A stretch of DNA of 64,000 nt from Henricia sp. BOLD:AAB3569 (taxonomy: Eukaryota > Echinodermata > Asteroidea > Spinulosida > Echinasteridae), in assembly GCA_037783545.1 (NCBI GenBank), contig JBBELK010000329.1:4106501-4170500 (forward strand), in the 5' to 3' direction. Both the position numbers and the translations under genes were made by a program. Shown piece after piece: positions 39,275-51,467 of this stretch. How positions within the stretch are numbered: the stretch's first letter is position 1; each line of letters starts with the position of its first letter. A model generated the notes under the pieces. That model had not been told where the DNA came from and ran no database searches. It worked only from the letters and a program-made list of their open reading frames with translations.

Positions 39275-42065
39275 ATGGTGATTCATTGCGTTGTTGGTGG
39301 ATGTCGAAGAAATCAAGGGAATTCTCCAGATGTTAGTTTTTATAAATTTCCAAAGGATACGGGAATACATCGTTGTTGGATGCGTTTTGTAAGAAATACA
39401 AGATCTGACTTCGATGTTTCGGAGTACTCGCGTGTTTGTAGCGCTCATTTCGCCGACCAGGATTTCGATCCGTCGGCGATCATGAAGCGCAAGTTCGGCA
39501 TCCCATGTCGCCTTCAGCTTCAACCTACTGCCGTGCCTTCAATCAAAAACCCGGACCAACTTGCAGACGAATCGGCCCCTCAACCTAAGAAGTTTAGAGG
39601 AGCTTTCAAGAAACGAGAATCTAGAAGGGTAAGTGAAGGGGGAAATCGGTGATGATGCGCATGTTGAGATGTTTGGGATTTCCCTTGGAAAAATTTTTAA
39701 ATTTTCTTAATCCTAATTTTAGGTTTCTCCATCAAATCTGTGCTTATGCCTAAATAAGTCAAATCAAAGAAAATTTCAATTTTTGAATTCTTCCAAATAT
39801 AGTCTTACTAAAAAGAGAAATGTTCTAATAAAAGCTTTCATTTTTCCTTTTCAAATTGGCACTTATAAGTTATAGGATACTACACACGAATACTAGACAA
39901 CTCGTCCCCGGGACAACTCGACCCCTGGACAACTCGTACCCGAGACAACTCGCACCCCTTTTGTTGTTATCATTTTGGTAACTTTTTTAAATGTCCTGCG
40001 AAACGTCCCCAAATGTTTCAGCAAACATCGCGGCAAAAGTCAGTAAAGTCGAAACAGATATCACGGCGAAAGTTTCAGATATCACGGCGAAAGTCCTGGC
40101 AAATATCCCGGCAAAATTTCGCAAAAGTCCCAGAAAATATTGTGGCAAAAAGTGCGGCTGAAATCGGGTGAAATTTTGTAAAACTATTGCCGGCAAAAGT
40201 GACACCAAAACAACCGCAAACCAACTGGACTGTGCGTAAAACAAATTAATTTGCTTCATGAGTACAAAGAAAGTGTTACATCATTATTACATGTATGGGA
40301 ATGTTTTTTGATATAAAAATCCTACATTTTTCTGAGAAAATCTAGAATATGAGTTGGTTTGCGGTCAAGTTTGTTTGCGGTCAAGTTGGTTGACATTCGA
40401 TTTGGTACACGGCTGAATGGGTCCAAGTCAATTTTTCTGACAGTTGACTGATATCCCGCCCCATTACCAGTTTGTTCTACTATGACTTCTAAAGTAGCGA
40501 AATTATGCTGCACTAGTAATGTACATGTATTTCACATGCAGCAAATAAAGTACACAATACTACACATGTACATTATGTAGTAGTAGTTTACTGATGTTGC
40601 ATTTCTTGTTGGCAGGTGATAGATGAAATTCTATCAACAGATAGTGAACGTGAACGTGTAGATCTTGAAGTTGCTTCGGCAGAAACTGCAACATCGGTCC
40701 AAGCCCCACCAGTCATTTCACCTGGCTCCCTAGGTGAAGCAGCAAGTAGCCAACAAAGCCATCTCGCTAAAGGCCAAGTGTTTGAAAATAACTTGTTTGT
40801 CGTGCATCTAAACCTCCCTAATAACATTATAAAAACACTTTGTTCTTTACTTAAAGGTTTGGGAAGAGAGCCAAAAAGCCCTCGTGTACAAAATTAAGGA
40901 TCAAGACGTACGACCCGTTCTTGGAGGCGATGCTCGCTGCGACAGCATGGGCCACTGTGCGAAATATGGATCTTACACCGTCATGGAGTTAGTATCGAAC
41001 AAGGTGTTGGACATACAACTGGTTCAGGTACTGCTAGTTTTGTTACTGTAACCATTATATATAACTTTCTTGCTGTTAATTGTTACCTTATTTCATGCAG
41101 TTGCAAAAGAATTACATTAGTCAAATAGACAAACGTAAATTACCTACTTTTAAAAAGTGTGCATGTATTTAGATTTAAAGACGGAGGCTCGTTAGCAATG
41201 TGCACGAAATACGCAGCTCCATGTAGCATAGGCATGGAGCTGCATATTTCATGGCACAAAATTGGTGCGTGTGCAGTGCTGTGTCAGCATTTTCGTATTT
41301 GTTGTATGCTAAACAGTAGAATCTTTTAGTGTTTATAATAAATTTCATGATGTTTGTAATTTTTAGTCTAACGAAGTCAAGAACTCGAACGCAATGGAGC
41401 TAGAAGGCCTGAAAAGAGCGATGAAGTGGATGGAGGGACAGAAACTAGAGCCAAAAGCTATCGTGACAGATAGACACCTGCAGGTGACGAAGTGGATCCG
41501 GGAGGAGCTGGGGCCAAAGGGCATCACCCACTACTTTGATGTTTGGCATGTCGCCAAGGGTTAGTGTTGCCTTTGTTCTGTTTCATTCTTTATTTTATAT
41601 TAAATGTGCCTTCTTACTGTGTTCGCTGTACAATGGTATCAAGTTTCGACTGTGTTATTCTTCATGCTAATTTTGTGTCAACTGTGTCAACTAGAGAATT
41701 GATAAATAACCCGAGTTAACTTTTTTAAAACTGCTGCTGGACTCGGATAACTCGATTGTGGACTTGCATTACATTTTTTGAATTACTGTCTGCAATTGCA
41801 ATAAACGTTGGTGCCAAGTGACAGCACATGTTAATGAGGCAGCATTTTGAAACAACTTCTTTATTTATCAACAGGCTACGTTGACAAAATCATCAGTGTG
41901 ACAACAGAATTCTGTAAGCAACAACAGAAGGACCTACGAGCTGCAACGGATAAACTGCAACGGAAGCCTCCACCTGTTTCTTCGACTATGACACACCCCG
42001 ACAAAGCCGATGCAATCAAACGCCGTGTTTCTAGGTTTTCGGTTGAAGCAGGTTTCCATCAGTAA
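39275..42065 (+). CDS. THAP-domain transposase-like gene, compacted core
   Basis: A five-exon model: 39275-39628, 40616-about 40798 (donor uncertain), 40857-41027, 41367-41559 and 41875-42065. The other junctions are GT-AG and in phase, giving about 363 residues. Exon 1 is a THAP zinc finger (C5, C10, W35, C55, H58, ending AVPSI). Exons 3-4 carry a DDE-like N-terminal half (GGDARCDSMGHCAKYGSY, then IVTDRHLQVTKWI and HYFDVWHVAK). The last exon is a C-terminal tail (GYVDKIISVTTEF). In the transposase-like family I recognise here, a large middle part with the last catalytic acidic residue normally lies between HVAK and the tail; it is absent, yet the phases still join. It may be a decayed Kolobok-type transposase or a co-opted gene. 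Confidence 0.72.
39894..39957. repeat. 16-bp ACAACTCG minisatellite in THAP gene intron
   Basis: Four imperfect 16-bp units (GACAACTCGTCCCCGG type). The inverted word GGTCGAGTTGTC is repeated at 43905-43970, in an intron of the neighbouring ballast gene. Confidence 0.75.
40010..40165. repeat. Degenerate GGCAAAAGT/GGCGAAAGT array
   Basis: Irregular units of about 20-24 bp with GCGAAAGT, ATATCACGG and GCAAAATTTCGC words. It lies in intron 1 of the THAP gene and is non-coding. Confidence 0.55.
41174..41290. mobile_element. Hairpin MITE, relative of 27794-27916
   Basis: TTAAAGAC start, ACGCAGCTCCATG and GGCATGGAGCTGC inverted centre, in the intron between exons 3 and 4 of the THAP gene. Confidence 0.6.
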
Positions 42066-42918
42066 AGTAATGAGGGGATTGGGGATGGAAAAGAAAACTT
42101 ATCTTAACTATGAGAGTGAAGTCAAGTAACGCATAATTTAATACAAGTACATGGTATAACAATATATGTTCCTCCTTGAAAAGTTAAACCCCTGGTACGT
42201 ACCAATGACGTCATTTTGGGAGTCAAACAATGCCGTGTCGTTCTCGAAGCAATGTGCGTGCGCACTGTGTGTGTGTGTCCATAGCGTGCTATGCTGAGGC
42301 TCCCATTGGTGAATTAAACCACGTTACGCCCACCAGAGACACACACATCTTTTCCACAATGACTCAGCATTATTTGACTCCTAAAATGGTGTATTCCCAG
42401 GGGGTCAATAGTTTTTGGATTATATAAAGCCTGGTTAATTGTCTATTATGGTAAAACTAAATTTATAATCCATAGTACGCATACTTTGAGTTGTTAAATC
42501 AATAACCTTAATTTCCAGGTTTAGCATGGCACGAGTCTATATTGTAAGAAGTGACACAAATAAATTTTAGATCATGGGACTTGAGAAAAGTGAGGTTTAT
42601 AAGTTGCACGGAATTATTAATTTGGAACTTAGATAAATTTATACATGTGTATGATAAATACAAAATACTCATAAGGCTTACTTATTGATGACACTAATCT
42701 TTCAATGTAAAACACCCTCGGGGCTTTGTTGGCGTGTCCATGCTTCTAAATCTTTTAGCAAGCGCCAAGGCCCCGAGAAGGTGCTATGCATCTTCCGTAC
42801 GGTGAGCACTGTCAAAGTTCATATTCCAATTTCCTCTACTATTGACTTTTATAAATAAATACATGTATACGTACATATTAAGATGATGCAATAAATTAAT
42901 TTTTAAAAAGTGAGGTTT
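42066..42918. other. Gap between convergent THAP and ballast genes
   Basis: No exon was recognised. A short hairpin with CCTCGGGGC and GCCCCGAG (about 42716-42780) and a GTGTGTGTGT run at about 42268 are present. AATAAA-type words near 42560 and 42860 could serve either gene. Confidence 0.4.
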
Positions 42919-44863
42919 TTAAAAGTTATCAAGGGGGGCATATTTAAATCCTTTATAATTACCACTGGCATCCGGGTAAGCTTCTCTAACTTTGATCATA
43001 ACACAAGATGGGAGTGGTACTCTATTGTCCCGCCCTAAGTACCCCCAACACCAGCGCACAACTTGGCGGTACGCAGTATGGCGAAATTTGCTGAAATGAA
43101 AACAAGGAAAGGATGTCATTTTATACAATAACAGTTGCACACACACCAGGGTTGCAGTGAGTCCGTAACAAGAAGCGAAGGGTGAACGTGCAAAAAAAAA
43201 CCTTTGTTAGAGTTCTTTGAATAGCTTGCGACTTGAATTAAGACACAGGGACTTGTGATGGACTCGACTACAACCGGGACACACGGCTTTTTATAAATGT
43301 TACGAAAGGTTTATAATAAGAAAAATATGAGGGCACAATATTTTGTTCTTCGTTATTTCTGTTCTACCAAGTAATTTGCAAAGACTTTGTTAATAAAGGT
43401 TTGACTTATTCTTTCACAAAGTCTAAAAGACCTTGAATTATATCAGTGTTTGACTGTAGTTACCAACCTTGCTTCATTTCCTTCCATTGCTCTGGCTCCA
43501 TACTGTTGCCTATACTGCTTATATGCGGTTTGAAGCGTTCCAGGATTAAGGCATACTGCTTCAAACCATGGGTGATCAGTGAAACAACCCTCCGAAGGCA
43601 AGTCTGTTTCAATCCATTTTCGGTCAATCTGTTCCACCTCCTTACAACACTTGCAGTTTTCGTAATCCGGCATAATGACACACTTGCCACAGTTGCACCT
43701 GCCATCCAAAATAAAAAAGTTGAAAATTAATCATATTAGACTACCAAACCTGGCCAGAACCCCCTGTACAAATGATTCCTTACAAATAGCTTGACAGTAC
43801 ACACAATGCTAAGTAGAAGTGTTTTCAAAGGGAAAACAAAAGTTTCCTCATCCAAATTTACAAACCCATGTTTGTTATAGAGAATGATACATGTACATTG
43901 TCTCAACGGTCGAGTTGTCTCAACGGTCGAGTTGTCTCGAGTCGACTTGTCTCAACGGTCGACTTGTCTGACCCCCCCATACTAACAATGTGCCTAAAAA
44001 TCCCCCTCTCACCCCCAAAAAGCAAAAACAAAACAAACGTGGAATAAAAAGTCAAGCACGTTTTGTTAAAAGTAACGGAAAACAACTTCCCCCACAGCTG
44101 GAAGGGACTACTTTTTTGGGGAAGCGAACCTCCTGTGCACATTCATCAGTACCGAGTGCTTTGTGGATTACACGCCGAACGAACGGCCCGCCAGCCGGTA
44201 GGGTTTCAGCGAGTGCGCGCTGGACATTCTCGTAAACTTGTTACATTGCATTCTTGACCCAGTCACATTACAAAACGCCCCTCAACACTGCTGGATAAAT
44301 GTTCTAGTGTTGAAATTAAATTTAACATGCACAAGTATCAAATGAAGAGGAAAGATCAGGTCTAAGTTTTTACATCAAACGGAGATTTTAGAGTTTGGTT
44401 TTCGCCTCAACAACGTACCGTAAGTTCATGGTAAGTTTTACACGGCACGGACTTACACGGCAGTTTCGGCCGTGCCAAAAAAGGATGAATATTCCACATT
44501 TACATGGTCTAAAAATGTAGGCAATCGGCTCAAACAAACATGGTACATTATCCATGAAAACCTCCAAGGACAAAGAAAGAAAGAAGAGAAAGCCGAGGCA
44601 GTACCGTACCAGTTAGTGTCTTGTTGCCGACTTCGGTCGTCGATTGGAACACCGGCATGACCGGACTCGAGTTGTTCTCGGATTTCTTCCTCAGTTAATT
44701 CTGGCTCAAACTGATACGGTTCAACCGTAGGAAATTCACTGGATGGTTCTTCATCGCTGTCGTCATGAAATGAATGCGATGAGCAAGAAAAAACATCGCT
44801 ATCTTCATCAGAAAAAACGTCAACACTGGAGTCACTTGTCGACATGATGTTGCAAAACGCCAC
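42919..44863 (-). CDS. P2X7-type ballast-domain protein, no channel
   Basis: A three-exon gene. Exons in coding order: 44863-44610, 43698-43468, 43090-42919; GT-AG, phase 2 at both introns, 218 residues. An acidic N-terminus contains PYQFEPELTEEE. Then a cysteine-rich domain follows (TNWCNCGKCVIMP, CKCCKEVEQ, CFTDHPWFEAVCLNPGTLQ, RHTAYRQVVRWCWGYLG, LPSCVMIKVREAYP, GNYKGFKY). These match in order the intracellular C-terminal ballast domain of vertebrate P2X7 receptors, which binds zinc and guanine nucleotides. No membrane segments of a P2X channel are present. Such stand-alone ballast proteins are known in invertebrates. Function is not known. A second in-frame ATG at 44845 may be the real start. 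It converges on the THAP gene. Confidence 0.82.
43899..43970. repeat. 17-bp TCAACGGTCGAGTTG array in ballast gene intron
   Basis: Three to four units of GTCTCAACGGTCGAGTT, with variants. The inverted word links it to the minisatellite at 39894-39957. Confidence 0.75.
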
Positions 44864-44909
44864 GTTGTGAATAACAAGAAACAGCCGTCGGCAGGACGCG
44901 TCCGTAAAG

Positions 44910-44917
44910 TGACGTCA
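44910..44917. promoter_or_regulatory. CRE-like palindrome TGACGTCA
   Basis: A perfect TGACGTCA octamer lies 47 bp upstream of the first candidate ATG of the ballast-domain gene, a sensible promoter position. A nearby inverted pair (ACAGCCGTCGG at about 44881 and CCCGACGGCTGT at about 44953) surrounds it. Regulation by CREB/ATF factors is only inferred. Confidence 0.4.
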
Positions 44918-44954
44918 CGATTCCGTGGAATTTCCTATGTCAAACTTTTAGGCC

Positions 44955-46795
44955 CGACGGCTGTTGTTCAGATTTTGCTTCGAGCTTGGGCTGAAAAATG
45001 GTCTAAAAAGTGCCCTTGTAAAAAAAAATTCGCACCGTCTAATTTTTTTCTAAATATTTTTCCTGGCATAACTAAATGTATTTAATGGTTTAATGTGTAA
45101 TTTGAGTAATTTCATCTCTCCACGGCATAACATCTTTAACAAGAAGTAAGGCCTATCAATGAGGTCAGGTATAATCCGGAAGTTACAGAACTAATAATCT
45201 ACAGGATATCCTAAGCATTATGTTGCTGTTAATAATGACCAAAACTTGTTTGTTTGTTTGTTTGTTTTTCAGCCGAATGTTCTCCCGCTGGACGTAGTAC
45301 AACGAGAACATAAAACTTGAGGCATGTCCGTGCACGGAGCCGCACGGGACAGCCTTCCGTCTATGCTTGCATCGAAGTACGGTGTTCCCCAAACGTATTG
45401 TATTTATTATTGTAATTCGTTTGCAGGGGCGCGGCGAATTAGAGCACAGGCGCCAATGAAAATGCTTTATTTGCGCTTGAGGGACGAATTAGCTAATAAC
45501 TTAAAATCTGTGGCGGATCCACGCGCGGTCATTAAAATGCAAAAAATACAAAGAAAATTCCAGGCGAAGTACAGACATTTCAGGCGGTATCTGCCACAAA
45601 TTTCTTCTTATGGTCACAACAACTCGACCTAGCCTAGCCTGCGCGACTTATGCCAGAGCGAGTCACATTAAATGACATTGCAATTCCAAACGTTTCTATA
45701 AATAAAAACCTCCGAATATAGGCCTATACATGCACGTTTTATAATTTATACATGTACGTATCATATGGCTGGCAATGAATTATATTGGTGTTTGTGGCCA
45801 ACTTGTGTTAATGTTGACCATTGATTTTTGGTTTGAAATCAAAATTTTTTTTAAATTGAGAATCCCCGAGTATATACTTGATATATATTTATTTTGACTC
45901 CGACACTCTAGCCTATTCTTAATTTACATTTTAAATTCTCGTATAATGTTTTACAATGTCGTTCAAACACGAATACTGCAAAAGCTGCTTGCTTGTTCCA
46001 AATATACTTTGCTTTCAAATTTAGTTAAAAATAATAGAATTATTGATTTGACACATTACAATAATAAAATTAGACACATTTTAAATAATAATTATAACAT
46101 CTGACGGAAGATCAAAACCTGTATATACTCCTTCATAATAAAAATAATAATAATAAATTGTGTTTAAAATCATTTTCAAAAAAAATTGCCTCGAAATCGC
46201 AATGAAAAAAAGTAATGGCGATCGCGAGGAGACACAACATATCTTGATTAATTCATAAAATGTTTTTAAAATATTCAGCGCCAAACAGAAATGGTCCGGC
46301 TTTTTTTTGGCGGGAATCTCTGACAAACCGCAATCGAAATTCTTTGCATATGTTTCTCCATAATTATTCGATTCTAATACATTTTTTTATACAGTTATAA
46401 AGTTACCATTTTTCGAAATATGGGATATTTCTCCAGACACAATAAAACTTGCATCTGTATCATTAATTTTGACTCCATTCACCCGAGTCTGTCAAGACTT
46501 TCTGTTTGTAAATCGGCTCCGCCCCGTCTCGCCCCGCCCTCGCCACGTCCCGCCCCTTGTTTCTTGCATGCGCCACTAATTCTGACCCTCATTTCTGGTC
46601 ACGTTTAGAGCGATTCTGTGTACCATCATACCCGATGCGTTTTCCGATCCGATGCGTTTCCCGATGCGTTTCCGCTCGTACAGTTACACCTCACGAGTAA
46701 GGGGTGAGGAAGACTGCTTTGGTGATCATTGTTATGGAAACAAGTGCCCTGAGTACTCAGAGTGTTAAAAAAAATGTTCCGAGGCCGTGGGTTCC
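44955..46795. other. Mostly noncoding; one possible terminal exon
   Basis: A plus-strand ORF at 45324-45632 (102 codons) contains a splice-acceptor-like TTTGCAG at 45425. Its basic C-terminal part (RLRDELANNLKSVADPRA and onward) is followed by AATAAA near 45700, so it could be a last exon of an unknown gene, but no upstream exons or homology were recognised. The rest is AT-rich with no feature called. Confidence 0.35.
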
Positions 46796-49700
46796 TCAAA
46801 GTGCCGTAGGCGGACTCTTGAGCAAACTGAGCATGCGTCTATGACGTCGTCTGAAGACCGGAATCAGGAGATAGCTCAACATGGCGCTCACGAAGAAGCC
46901 CACAATAACAAAAAGACTCATGTTGTAGTTTCCAGTTGCGTCATACAGACCACCTAAACAACAGAGAAATCAATTTTGATGTTAAATGCGTATTTCTGCT
47001 GTTTTTGCATATATTATACAAACTAGAGCAGGCCAAAATGTGGATTGCGTTACATAATAATTGTTTGATTCCACTGTTTACCCTTACGCTTGTGCACAGG
47101 AATTCTCCTCTCACCTCTAAAAACTGAGCATTTTTTTTCAAATTGCTGTTGGTGCTCATAAGATGGCGGGCATCGACTTCACTCGGGAAATTTGACCGCT
47201 AAATCCAGTTTAAACCATCTTCGGAAACGAAGGCTTTGCTGCGCAACGCAAGCCGTTGATAAGCCATATGATGTTATGCCGCCTGCGTGATTAACTACAC
47301 CACGTGACTAGCTATAGCTCAATCAGGAACACCGATACAAGATGACTCCGTGACCTCTAGCATGACACAATGTGGGCATGTGACATCGACCATCCGATTC
47401 ATTGGCTGCTTAAAGCTGCATATTTATGCGCATGCGCAGCAAAACCGTCGATTTCCGAAAACGGTTTAAGCAGATCACTGCGTCCTAACCCGTAATTGGC
47501 GCGGCAAAAATAACCCCGACGCCGCATGGAATGGTGGCCACCATGTTGACAAACTGGTCCCCGTGCTGTCGAAATAGCTGATGCGCACCCGACCATGCAA
47601 TAGCATTATTTCCACCTTTAGCGATGCCGAAAACTGAAGGGGGAAATGAAGAGTTAAAAGTGTGGGTTATAAATTATTCTGATATTCGGAAACTATCTCG
47701 AAACGTACATTGCCTTTCATTTTAACACTTGGTTCCACTGAACTAATAGCGGTTTTTTCGGTGTGTGGATACCGGGGAATTCCAGGTATTGGTGGGGACT
47801 TGTAGCGAAATGTCTGAATCATCAGGCTTGTTGGCTGCTAAATTCCTGGAGTTAATCCAGTTCCGAACTTGCAACTATCTTGTTTTCAAAGTGTATTATT
47901 TTTGGCCAAAACGCATTTCTTAAAAAATACAAGGTATCACTGCCGAACATAAAACTGTGTTTTATTTTATTTTACGGGTTTAATGAACTTCATTTCGCAG
48001 CCCGTAGGCTGAATTGCATTACGCATACAAATGTGTTCCACCTAAACATCAAGATACATTGGTAAGCGGCGCCATTGGCAGCTGATAGCCGGAGACACTG
48101 GGTATGAAACAAGATAATGATCACCAAGGGTAATATAATTTTGTGACATATCTTTGTGATATCCCACTGTAACTCGAATGGGCACACAGAAAGATCAAGT
48201 CAAAAATAAAAACCCGAAGTGGTGAAATCTCCGGCCCTAGTGTTTAATTATTGATTACCTATTGCAATAATGATCATCGGTACGAGCGCCTGCACCGTTA
48301 TCATAAGTCCTGACACCAACGCCGCTACCAAAGAGCAGACGACTTTCAAGTAGAGCAAGTAAAAGGGCAGACGATCGCCCACTATGGCAACGACGAGCTT
48401 ACTGCAGCTCTCTCCTGCCGCAAACAGGCATATAATCAAGGCAGCCCTATCCGAGAACTCCAAACCGTTTATGAAACTCGCCTGCAAAAGAGAAGCACGT
48501 AAAAGGATGACGTCATCAAAGGGCACCATGTTTATTATTGATACCATGGCATTCTTTTTTCTGTACGTATTCACTTTTAACGAATGGCGATAGTACACGG
48601 AGTTAAAGTGGTGTCGACTCGTGGTAGCTAAATCAAAGGCTTGGTTTGGTTTGGATTGGGTTATTTTTCATACATCTTCAAGTCAGTTTATATATGTATG
48701 CAATCCGGCTTAGTCCCCATGTGCCACGTACTATGACATCGTAGTGGTACAATTGAAGTTACCTCCAACCATAACCAATACTTACAAAATTAACCAGCGC
48801 AAACGTGTAGGCGTTATCCGTCAAGACGGTTCCAATCGCCCACAACCATACCTCCTTGTATCGTAACACCTGGCCACAACGTAATCTCTCCTCAACCTCG
48901 TTGTCATCTTGCAGACACACTTCCGTATCTACTGGGTGAACATCGACCTCACTGGGGTCGAGTTTTTCCCTCTCATTTACTGGTGTTTCTGAAAAAAACA
49001 TTTATTACGAATTACGCGGGAGTCACGAGTTCACTACGAGCTTTCCGAGCTTACTGCGAGTCAGTTATATATAGTATACGAGTATGGCACGAGTTTGGTG
49101 CAAGTTACCCGACTTCGGCATTTTACGTGGGATTTGGCGCCAAACCACGAGGAATTTCACTGACTCTTGCAACTTGTGATTGAAGTCTTACAACTCATAG
49201 TCCAACTCGTACGACTCGTATCAAACTCTATTCAAACTAGCGTGATACAGTGTTGCAGTATACGAGTTTGCTACGACTTGTAATAGTGGCCTACGAGTTA
49301 CACACGAGTTGCATGAGTTTGCTAAGAGTTGCACAAATCATTCCGAGTTGTCCCATAACAGAGTTTTACAGAGTTTCCCGAATTCACAAACTCGTGAAGC
49401 TTCTGCCGCTCGCGCCCGAGATTTTTGCATGTGTGAGAGAGTCTTAAGACTGTGCGAACATATTAGGGCATTTTTGTGTTTAAATTGGGTCTTGCAAATG
49501 TTACCAACATATGTTTTTTTTATCCAGCGATTTGAAGGCAAGTGAAGTCACTGTTCGCACCGACAAACCAGTCCCATCCTATACTTATATATAGAGTATT
49601 TTTGCCGAGGTTAAACTATGGGTCTACACTAAAACTATTGAATTGTTTATTACGCCCTTCGGCAAGTTCAGATCCAAAGAATGTTTAGACCCAGTTACCC

Positions 49701-51139
49701 TCGTGTCTGACGTATACCTTGCGTGTCACGCTGGTCTTCGGCGTCTACCGTATCGTCATCCTGGTTTTTCTCTTTCAGTGGAATCTGTTGGTATCTTTCC
49801 CCCGCTGGCACGGAGAAATTCGGCTGTGTAGTTGGTGTTCCGGGTTCGCTCATAAGGCACGCAGCGATGGAGTTGGACACGAACAACACGCCGCTTAGTA
49901 TCCTAAGTGCGACTCGCCAACCAAAGCGAGATATGAGATGGGGAAAGACCACGCCCATAACAAGCATTCCTGTTCAAAACCAATCAAAAGTCTTGTCAGA
50001 ATGACTCCTAACTAGTCTAACACTATCCAAATAAACATTTTACCTTGTTTGTCTCGGGGGGCATGATACAAATTGTAACAAGTTTCTGTAGGGATCGGTG
50101 GATAGTGAGAATCATGTTCATGTTATCGTTCGATTATTCAACCCTGGTCGGGGACGGTCTAGCAAAATATGATCAGTCAGGGAGACCTTGTAAACGAAGT
50201 TAAAATCAAACGCAACCAAAATCATTGTTATGCTGTGGCTAACTGGCTATGTTTGTTGCCGTGCTGTTGTTACGGGCACACAATAGCAGTCCTAATAGCA
50301 ACAGCACAACAGCCGCATGCAGCCAAAACCAATATTGGGAGACTTTTGAGACGCTTGGTGGCAGCAAACAAACAGGTCCCTATTGAGCATGCGCACTTTA
50401 GCTCAAACGTGGACCGGTTTGTTTGCTGCCACCAAGCGGTCTCAAAAGTCTCTCATTCGGACGCAGCCACAGTGAACAACTTACCAATGGGCGACCCCAT
50501 GCCGAAAAAAGCCAGAGCCCTGTTGTTGTACTTGGCGGGAAACCATTTGCAGATGAGGAGGACACTAGACGTCAGTGAGAGGTTGGTTGCGAAGCCAACA
50601 AGACCTCCGAATGTCAGAAAGAGTTGCCAGAGCTCCGTGGCGAAGGAGGAGCAGAGGAGCCCGGCGCAGTAGGTGAATATTCCCAGGAATGCCCCCACGC
50701 GGCAGCTTACCCGACGCAGGGCGAGCGTAGACAGTGGACTCATTAAAAACGCGAAGGAGTTAGCAATAGAACCCACCCAACCTATAAAATCATGAAAACA
50801 ACAATTGACAATATTGACCGTATCGAATAGCCGCCAATTCGTGGGGCACCTTTTGTTACTTAAACCGTTCAACAATGGAAGCACAATTATGTGCAACTAT
50901 GCATGTCCTCACGGAACAAAGAAACTGTCCCACGAAGTTGATTGGTTGAAAAAATAAAGTCAACATTTTGGTGTCGGTAAAAACTGACCTGTTAACGCGG
51001 CCCCGGAGTGAAATTCATCTTGAAGGCTTAAAAATAAAATGCTGTAACAGTAAAGTATTCCGAATGTGAGAATTAGCTGGGAGAAGGCTGAGAACGTCAC
51101 GACCCACCGCCATTTCGTTTGAAGACCGTCTATCGCCAT
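46796..51139 (-). CDS. MCT-like (SLC16) transporter gene C
   Basis: A complete seven-exon gene. Exons in coding order: 51139-50989, 50781-50485, 49969-49718, 48988-48786, 48481-48259, 47633-47490, 46953-46796. All are GT-AG, phases are 1,1,1,0,1,1, and the total is 475 residues. TM1 is LQTKWRWVVTFSAFSQ and onward; exon 2 (297 nt) gives TM2-4 ending FFGMGSPIG. The cytoplasmic loop exon found whole in genes A and B is here split by a 729-bp intron after ...DQRDTQ, and the loop is shorter. TM7 is in the fourth exon, TM8-12 in the rest, with a basic RRRHRR tail. The first ATG is used because it matches the start context of gene B. Substrate unknown. Confidence 0.87.
49010..49420. repeat. Degenerate ACGAGTT/GAGTT array in gene C intron
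   Basis: About 400 bp with frequent ACGAGTT, CGAGTTT and GAGTTGC words, mostly one orientation, then inverted ACTCGTA words near 49195-49220. It makes up much of the extra intron that splits the loop exon. It resembles the GAGTAC array at 30990. Confidence 0.6.
50339..50452. mobile_element. Hairpin MITE beside gene C exon 2
   Basis: Arms 50339-50373 and 50417-50452 pair perfectly except one extra base (GAGACTTTTGAGACGCTTGG start). It ends 27 bp inside the intron from the exon 2 splice donor. Confidence 0.75.
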
Positions 51140-51460
51140 GATGTTTGGATGACGAAATGCCTGGAAAAGACAGACTGGAAATGAGTCTATATGCTGTTCA
51201 ACCAATAAACGGCTTCGGTTATAACCCGAGCCTGTCATTGGTTGAAGCCGTAGTTACGTCAGAAACATGATGAAGTTTTGCATTTTGTTAAAGACCCTGC
51301 TCACAGAATGTTCTCAGAAATGTTTACAGATTCACACATAACTTACACAATATAAACATGATGACGGTAGTAAACTTCCCCTAAAATGGTTTTGTCTAAA
51401 GTGCTGTAGTCTTTGAGAAATGAGTAAGACAATTAATTTTCGTCTCATGAGACGAACATT
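51140..51460. promoter_or_regulatory. Upstream flank of gene C
   Basis: Sequence before the gene C start; it should include the 5' UTR and perhaps the promoter. No specific signal is assigned. Confidence 0.35.
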
Positions 51461-51467
51461 CACTTCG

